24,032 bases of DNA, taken from a virus. Shown here in pieces: positions 20,892 through 24,032 of this stretch. A program made the translations under genes and the position numbers. The first letter of the stretch is position 1; every line of letters begins with the position of its first letter. Location of the stretch: the IMG/VR virus record IMGVR_UViG_3300036780_000008, positions 1 to 24,032 of that record; one strand, given 5' to 3'. The notes under the pieces are model-generated. The model searched no databases and was not told the origin of the DNA. It saw only the letters and a program-made list of their open reading frames with translations.

Positions 20892-22361
20892 CTAGGCTAC
20901 GTCACCTAATTTCTTGGCTTCCATCCTGCTCGCCTGATCCAAACGTGAACCATCCCGAACCTTCAGATCCTCGGTTCCATCAAGACCGTAGATTTTCAGG
21001 ACATTGCAAATCTCAGTCTGCAATGCCCACAAAGTACAGAGTGACATTGCACTCTCTTCCACTTTCTTTGTGGACAATCTCTTACGAATGTCCGCTTGAT
21101 GGTTCTCCATGTAGTTCAACACGTCAGGGATGATTTCATCAAAGGTTTCAAAATCCCATTTCGTGCCTTGCTCGCCCTCTGGCGTATCCTTACTGCCAGT
21201 GTTGTTCTTCACGTCCTCGTATGAGCCACCTTCATCATGTGCCTTCTGGACGTCGATGGACAAGAACGATGTAACAGACATGGTATGGAACGTAGTCGTG
21301 TCCAGCTTGTCTGTGATGGAGATTGGTTTCATCACTGCCACGATCACGCGATCACTCTTGGTTGCTCCTTGCACCGTGCAGAATGCAGCAGCAACGTTCG
21401 GCAGTAGATCGGTGAACGCTTTGAATTGCCGCTCCATGAGGATTGCTCGTCGGAACGCTGTAATAAACCGCGTCCTCCTGGATTGTAATGCACTATCCTC
21501 TGCATCAAGAGCAGCTTGTCCCCATCCAAGAAACATTTGGGACCATTTGCTCTTGTCGGTCTTGCCTTCCTTTGCCTTGGCGATGGCCGCACGTTTGAAC
21601 TTGATCTCTTGTCCTTCGGTCGTATCGTCAACCAGCGTGCCATATGCTGATTGTTGTTTGCTGACTGACTTGCCCTTGTCGTTCTTACGCCATGCCTTGT
21701 AAATGTCAGGGTTCGGCTTGCCGTCAGGCATGGTCTCACACTTGACGGGGTTCTTCAAATCAGTCTTTTCGACACTGTAGGGCAACGGCCACAACATCAG
21801 AGGCATGGAGTTGGAACCCTTGAACATGGCTCTCAGTCTGACGAGAATGCGAACTGGTCCCATCTTTTCGACTACTGGAGCATCCAACATTGCTGCTTGC
21901 TCTGCTCGCAACGCATTGGCTTCCGCGTTGTCAGCGTTCAAGACATCAGCAATCGCGGACATACGATCCTCGATATCCTTTGGTCGGACCTTCTGCCCTT
22001 CAATCTTCTGACCGGAGATCGAAATATCCTTCTTCTCCGATTTGTTGGTTTCCTCGGAAGGTTCCTCTTCCGTCTCGCCTTCGTTGTCTTGCTTGGCTTC
22101 CGCTTCCAGCATCATGCGCACCATTACCTCAGGTGCGCCAGCACTCTCTCTGTCATCATCGCTGGCGATGACATCAACCAATTCATCGTCATCAAGTGTC
22201 GTGTCGCGACCTTGTGCTTCGCTGAAAGCGTCATACCATTCTTGTGGATTGACATCGCCACTATCAATCAAAGCTCTGATCTCCGCAACATGACGAGCAT
22301 GGAGTTGCTCTGCATTGAACGCTTCAGCAGTCTTAGTGGTAACGAATTGCTTGGTAGACAT
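20892..22361 (-). CDS. Unknown 489-residue phage protein with acidic linker
   Basis: Start at ATG 22361 (MSTKQFVTTKTAEAFNAEQL), preceded by AAAGGAG six bases upstream and a promoter at 22399-22427. Residues 1-50 are a helical domain (HVAEIRALIDSGDVNPQEWY). Residues 55-115 are very acidic (LDDDELVDVIASDDD, then NEGETEEEPSEE) and probably disordered. Residues ~130-490 are mixed globular: VVEKMGPVRILVRLRAMFKG (164-183), MLWPLPYSVEKT, KSKWSQMFLGWGQAALDAED (270-289), RVIVAVMKPISITDKLD. No nuclease, polymerase, helicase or protease motif is seen. G+C is clearly higher (34 of 60 bases on line 21901) than in the scaffold gene (19 of 60 on line 11461). It may be an abundant early or replication-associated protein; the function is unknown. 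Confidence 0.75.
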   Translation of the reverse strand: MSTKQFVTTKTAEAFNAEQLHARHVAEIRALIDSGDVNPQEWYDAFSEAQGRDTTLDDDELVDVIASDDDRESAGAPEVMVRMMLEAEAKQDNEGETEEEPSEETNKSEKKDISISGQKIEGQKVRPKDIEDRMSAIADVLNADNAEANALRAEQAAMLDAPVVEKMGPVRILVRLRAMFKGSNSMPLMLWPLPYSVEKTDLKNPVKCETMPDGKPNPDIYKAWRKNDKGKSVSKQQSAYGTLVDDTTEGQEIKFKRAAIAKAKEGKTDKSKWSQMFLGWGQAALDAEDSALQSRRTRFITAFRRAILMERQFKAFTDLLPNVAAAFCTVQGATKSDRVIVAVMKPISITDKLDTTTFHTMSVTSFLSIDVQKAHDEGGSYEDVKNNTGSKDTPEGEQGTKWDFETFDEIIPDVLNYMENHQADIRKRLSTKKVEESAMSLCTLWALQTEICNVLKIYGLDGTEDLKVRDGSRLDQASRMEAKKLGDVA

Positions 22362-22398
22362 TGTTAGCTCCTTTGGCTGACGGAATGTCAGTGTCAGT

Positions 22399-22427
22399 AT
22401 CTTAACAAATGAAAAGACCCTAGGCAA
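22399..22427 (-). promoter_or_regulatory. Sigma70-type promoter for the 489-residue gene
   Basis: On the minus strand TTGCCT (complement at 22422-22427), 17 bases, TAAGAT (complement at 22399-22404). Expected start is near 22392, about 31 bases before the ATG. CTGAC-GGAAT-GTCAG (22378-22392) is an inverted repeat right at the start point, an operator candidate. Confidence 0.7.
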
Positions 22428-22561
22428 GTGTATATTATTGCATAGGAGGTATGTAATTAGGAATACCGTTCCCACTACGTTCGACAACGTTCCTACGTAA
22501 CGTTTCCGTGAGAAGTAGAATATTCTTCTCTCGCCTATTAGTTGAGTAGTTAGCACAATAA

Positions 22562-22587
22562 AACCGCAGTCGGGATAGACCGCGGTT
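22562..22587. terminator. Hairpin with a short T run on the minus strand
   Basis: AACCGC-A-GTC pairs with GAC-C-GCGGTT around GGGATA, nine pairs and one mismatch. Read leftward, the stem is followed by TTTTATT, a modest terminator-like tract, although no leftward gene lies to its right within the window. It might shield the 489-residue gene promoter from stray transcription. Confidence 0.4.
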
Positions 22588-22724
22588 ATGTAGTTGTTTG
22601 GTAGATGAAGGTTAAAAGAAAAACAAGTGGAGAAAAAAACAAAGGAAACCTATAGCATAGAAAAACTGCCTTGTCAAGTAAAATCGTACCAACAACCAAA
22701 TTAATTTGATTGGTCCGCAGCTCC

Positions 22725-22748
22725 GTCAACTTGCTTCGCAAGTATGAC
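22725..22748. repeat. 10-bp stem-loop with TTC loop
   Basis: GTCA-ACTTGC pairs with GCAAGT-(A)-TGAC around TTC; one bulged A. No T tract on either side. The structure is stable on both strands and is the strongest stem in this spacer. A regulatory protein site or a structured RNA element are both possible. Confidence 0.5.
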
Positions 22749-22761
22749 AGGTCACCGCGTC

Positions 22762-22831
22762 TGGCCGGGTGCTGTATGTATACATGCTGTATAAGTTGCT
22801 TGCTAAGTAGGTTAACATAGGTGGCCGGGTG
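22762..22831. repeat. TGGCCGGGTG repeated 60 bases apart
   Basis: TGGCCGGGTG occurs at 22762-22771 and 22822-22831, unusual G-rich 10-mers in an AT-rich spacer. The palindrome ATGTATACAT lies between them. They are 40-110 bases upstream of the rightward promoter, where activator sites would be. Confidence 0.5.
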
Positions 22832-22868
22832 TTATTACGCTACGTAACGAATTACTAATCTAATGCAT

Positions 22869-22897
22869 TTGCCTTGGTTGATCTAATCTGCTATACT
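22869..22897 (+). promoter_or_regulatory. Sigma70-type promoter for rightward early genes
   Basis: TTGCCT (22869-22874), a 17-base spacer and TATACT (22892-22897). Expected start near 22904. The -35 is identical to that of the 489-residue gene promoter and the -10 is identical to the 19.4-kb pair. A GAGA-TCG-TCTC inverted repeat (22910-22920) lies just after the start. Confidence 0.75.
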
Positions 22898-22939
22898 TTA
22901 TAGATACTGGAGATCGTCTCTGGTAAACGGAGGGTTATC

Positions 22940-23236
22940 ATGAAGATGATGTGGTATAGAAGACACGTTGGTAAAGTCTACGCTCCTAACGGACGTGTGA
23001 CTTCCATCGCGCGTTCTCTTGGAGAAATTCCAGGTTGTGTACCTGCTCCGAAAGACAAAGGATTGCTTGAAGAATTCAAGATTCAGGTGGAGAGTACAGG
23101 AGAACTGTATCTCTCAACAATCCTGGATTACGTAGCAGGGAACTACGTGGGTGTTTACCCGCTATGGTCCAGATATTGGGATGAAGTGAAGAACCAACAC
23201 GGGATTGGACATTCACGTTATCCCGGGATGGCGTGA
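22940..23236 (+). CDS. Small early protein, unknown (98 residues)
   Basis: A 98-residue basic protein: MKMMWYRRHVGKVYAPNGRV at the start, CVPAPKDKGLLEEFKIQVES in the middle and YPLWSRYWDEVKNQHGIGHS near the end. Aromatic-rich C-terminal half (VGVYPLWSRYW). No membrane segment or recognised motif. It is the first gene after a good promoter and has a strong ribosome site (GGAGG six bases before ATG) inside the 13-base leader GTAAACGGAGGGT that recurs at 23584. Early takeover proteins of phages often have this size and position, but function cannot be named. Confidence 0.7.
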   Translation: MKMMWYRRHVGKVYAPNGRVTSIARSLGEIPGCVPAPKDKGLLEEFKIQVESTGELYLSTILDYVAGNYVGVYPLWSRYWDEVKNQHGIGHSRYPGMA

Positions 23237-23237
23237 T

Positions 23238-23330
23238 ATGCCTAGAGGAATGATACCGTTCATCTTTGGGATGGCAATCGGTTGGACAATTCCGATGATT
23301 GTTATTCTTGCAAGATATTATTGCCATTAG
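23238..23330 (+). CDS. Small membrane peptide (30 residues)
   Basis: ATG at 23238, one base after the previous stop, TAG at 23328-23330. It encodes MPRGMIPFIFGMAIGWTIPM then IVILARYYCH, a single hydrophobic helix with a positive N-terminus and a basic, Cys/His C-terminus. The nearby start suggests coupling with the 98-residue gene; GGGATGG is only a weak ribosome site. Short hydrophobic ORFs can arise by chance, but the frame fits exactly into the gap and the next gene follows. Confidence 0.5.
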   Translation: MPRGMIPFIFGMAIGWTIPMIVILARYYCH

Positions 23331-23395
23331 TAGTGCGTAGTCCTGAGCATGACGTTAAACTGCTCGAATCGTTTACACCTATGGAGGTAGAGCAG

Positions 23396-23587
23396 ATGAA
23401 AGAGAAATTAGTTGAAGTTTCGTTCTTAATTCCAGATCATCTTCTTTCTGAGAATTTTGATGATGCGGAAGTTCTTATTCTTTTATCTAATAAGACTCCC
23501 ATTCAACTGCTAAATTTAGGAATAGAGACAGACGAAACTTTTATTGAAGTAGACGGAGATGAGCTTTGCATCCGAACTAAGAAGTAA
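23396..23587 (+). CDS. Small acidic early protein (63 residues)
   Basis: I choose ATG at 23396, which has GGAGG eight bases upstream; an ATG at 23381 and longer forms lack a ribosome site. The product starts MKEKLVEVSFLIPDHLLSEN, with FDDAEVLILLSNKTPIQLLN and a C-terminal ETDETFIEVDGDELCIRTKK. It is acidic, probably an alpha/beta fold. The upstream part of the same frame could add about 5 residues (from 23381). No known motif. It ends 12 bases before the next gene. Confidence 0.6.
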   Translation: MKEKLVEVSFLIPDHLLSENFDDAEVLILLSNKTPIQLLNLGIETDETFIEVDGDELCIRTKK

Positions 23588-23599
23588 ACGGAGGGTAAC

Positions 23600-23833
23600 A
23601 TGGCTGATGATGTCGTGGAGGTAAGAGGGAAAGACGTATTAATTTGTATCATTTGTCATGAGTGTGAGAACCACATTGCAATATACCTATCTGATTATGT
23701 TAGAGTCATGATTGAACTGGATAAGATCACCAGTGATCAGCTAGATGAACCGATAGGGTTTGTCTGTGTAGAATGCTTAGACAATGGAAAGAAAGACGAG
23801 GGGAAAGATGAACCAATTCAGAACACACATTAA
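23600..23833 (+). CDS. Small putative zinc-binding protein (77 residues)
   Basis: A 77-residue protein with two cysteine pairs: C-x-x-C in LICIICHECENH (about residues 14-26, with neighbouring His) and FVCVECLDNG (about 53-62). About 35 residues separate the pairs, as in treble-clef or zinc-ribbon fingers. The tail (KKDEGKDEPIQNTH) is charged. It may bind DNA, RNA or a host protein. Preceded by the same 13-base leader GTAAACGGAGGGT used before the 98-residue gene, giving a strong ribosome site. It overlaps the next gene by 26 bases. Confidence 0.65.
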   Translation: MADDVVEVRGKDVLICIICHECENHIAIYLSDYVRVMIELDKITSDQLDEPIGFVCVECLDNGKKDEGKDEPIQNTH

Positions 23834-23978
23834 CGAAAATTGGTATGAGCCGTACCTAATTGCGGCTGCTGTTTTCATATCAGTTTACTTCAGATTGTGG
23901 GGTCCAGCACCAGGGGATATTGTATCTGGTCTGATGTCCGGGAATGAATATGTTCAAACAATGTGGTTACTGAAATGA
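23808..23978 (+). CDS. Small single-pass membrane protein (56 residues)
   Basis: I choose ATG at 23808 (MNQFRTHINENWYEPYLIAA), with GAGGGG six bases upstream; a longer frame from 23784 is possible but lacks such a site. One hydrophobic segment (YLIAAAVFISVYFRLWG, residues ~16-32), then a polar C-terminus with GNEYVQTMWLLK. Start lies inside the previous gene and the stop overlaps the next ATG (ATGA), a tight coupled run. Function is unknown; small membrane proteins in early regions may alter the host envelope or block superinfection. Confidence 0.55.
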   Translation: MNQFRTHINENWYEPYLIAAAVFISVYFRLWGPAPGDIVSGLMSGNEYVQTMWLLK

Positions 23979-24032
23979 GTTCATTAAACCATAAACCTAC
24001 CTTCTTAGATAGAGTGTGGGTAGAAAGGAGAT
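23975..24032 (+). CDS. Start of a further small gene, partial
   Basis: ATG at 23975 overlaps the previous stop (ATGA). The frame is open to the window end: MSSLNHKPTFLDRVWVERR. It has no Shine-Dalgarno site of its own, so coupling is needed. The sequence ends with GAAAGGAGAT, a strong ribosome site for another gene just beyond the edge, so this ORF may be short. Evidence is limited to 19 codons. Confidence 0.35.
   Translation, partial: MSSLNHKPTFLDRVWVERR

Larger units (their letters stand above)
22428..22868. other. Non-coding spacer with hairpins and repeats
   Basis: About 440 bases between divergent promoters with no convincing gene. It contains GAGAAG/CTTCTC (22510-22530), a hairpin with AACCGC/GCGGTT arms (22562-22587), a 12-base palindrome CAAATTAATTTG (22697-22708), a strong hairpin (22725-22748), the palindrome ATGTATACAT in a region with TGCTGTAT twice (22770-22792), TGGCCGGGTG twice exactly 60 bases apart, and TTACG-CTA-CGTAA near 22835-22848. 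A purine-rich stretch (about 22610-22655) lies in the middle. It may hold regulatory or replication sites. Confidence 0.5.

Noticed and set aside
21130-22367. Long plus-strand open frames (190, 156, 93, 83 residues) and a 131-residue minus-strand frame inside the 489-residue gene
   Set aside because: They lie opposite or out of frame with a well-supported gene, have no ribosome sites, and are expected from its richer G+C and low stop density.
22440-22460. AGGAGGT followed by ATG TAA
   Set aside because: Strong ribosome-site look but the start is followed at once by a stop; chance or a non-translated motif.
22362-22556. N-terminal extension of the 489-residue gene up to an ATG at 22556
   Set aside because: It would run through the promoter at 22399-22427 and past the strong ribosome site before ATG 22361; the extra residues look non-coding.
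1-24032. tRNA genes, CRISPR arrays, insertion sequences, integrase/attachment sites
   Set aside because: No cloverleaf, regularly spaced repeat-spacer array, transposase or integrase motif was seen by reading, though short tRNA-like elements could be missed without a covariance search.

Overview
The window is part of a double-stranded DNA tailed phage genome (Caudoviricetes). It carries a terminase large subunit, portal, scaffold-like protein, HK97-type capsid candidate, fibre-like proteins, a lysozyme-type endolysin and several small membrane proteins, packed head to tail with 1-26 base overlaps. Together with a nozzle (tail tubular protein B)-like protein and no sheath or tape-measure gene in view, this suggests a podovirus. 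That morphology is an inference, because the window ends inside the tail region. The host cannot be read from the sequence; DNA is AT-rich in most of the window, and sigma70-type promoters with good Shine-Dalgarno sites point to a bacterial host.

Layout. (1) Positions 1-19386, minus strand: one continuous late operon read right to left. It starts with nine very small to small genes (19386 to 17601), then two fibre/lectin-like genes placed before the terminase (17604-16106), terL, an HNH endonuclease, portal, a small gene, scaffold, capsid, virion and fibre genes, endolysin with three membrane proteins, and three tail genes, the last running off the left edge. (2) 19386-19455: a symmetric control region with two face-to-face promoters that have identical -35 and -10 hexamers; one fires left into the late operon, the other right into a single small gene (19455-19829). 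(3) 19830-20400: a non-coding block rich in direct repeats and stem-loops, a candidate replication origin or genome-end/packaging region. (4) 20401-22427, minus strand: a two-gene unit with its own promoter and a clear intrinsic terminator. It encodes a 489-residue protein of unknown function, higher in G+C than most neighbours, with a possible amber-readthrough extension. (5) 22428-22868: a second non-coding block with repeats and hairpins. (6) 22869-24032, plus strand: a promoter followed by a tight run of small unknown genes, probably early genes.

How it may work together (inference): the right-hand plus-strand genes and the 489-residue protein are expressed from ordinary host-type promoters early in infection. 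The overlapping promoter pair at 19.4 kb then decides between the small plus-strand gene and the roughly 19-kb late operon, which builds the head, tail and lysis machinery. The most unusual points are the mirror-image promoter pair, the structured non-coding block, the amber codon followed by an open frame and hairpin, the nozzle-Asp-box fusion, the endolysin with a C-terminal membrane segment, and the repeated TAKQL modules.
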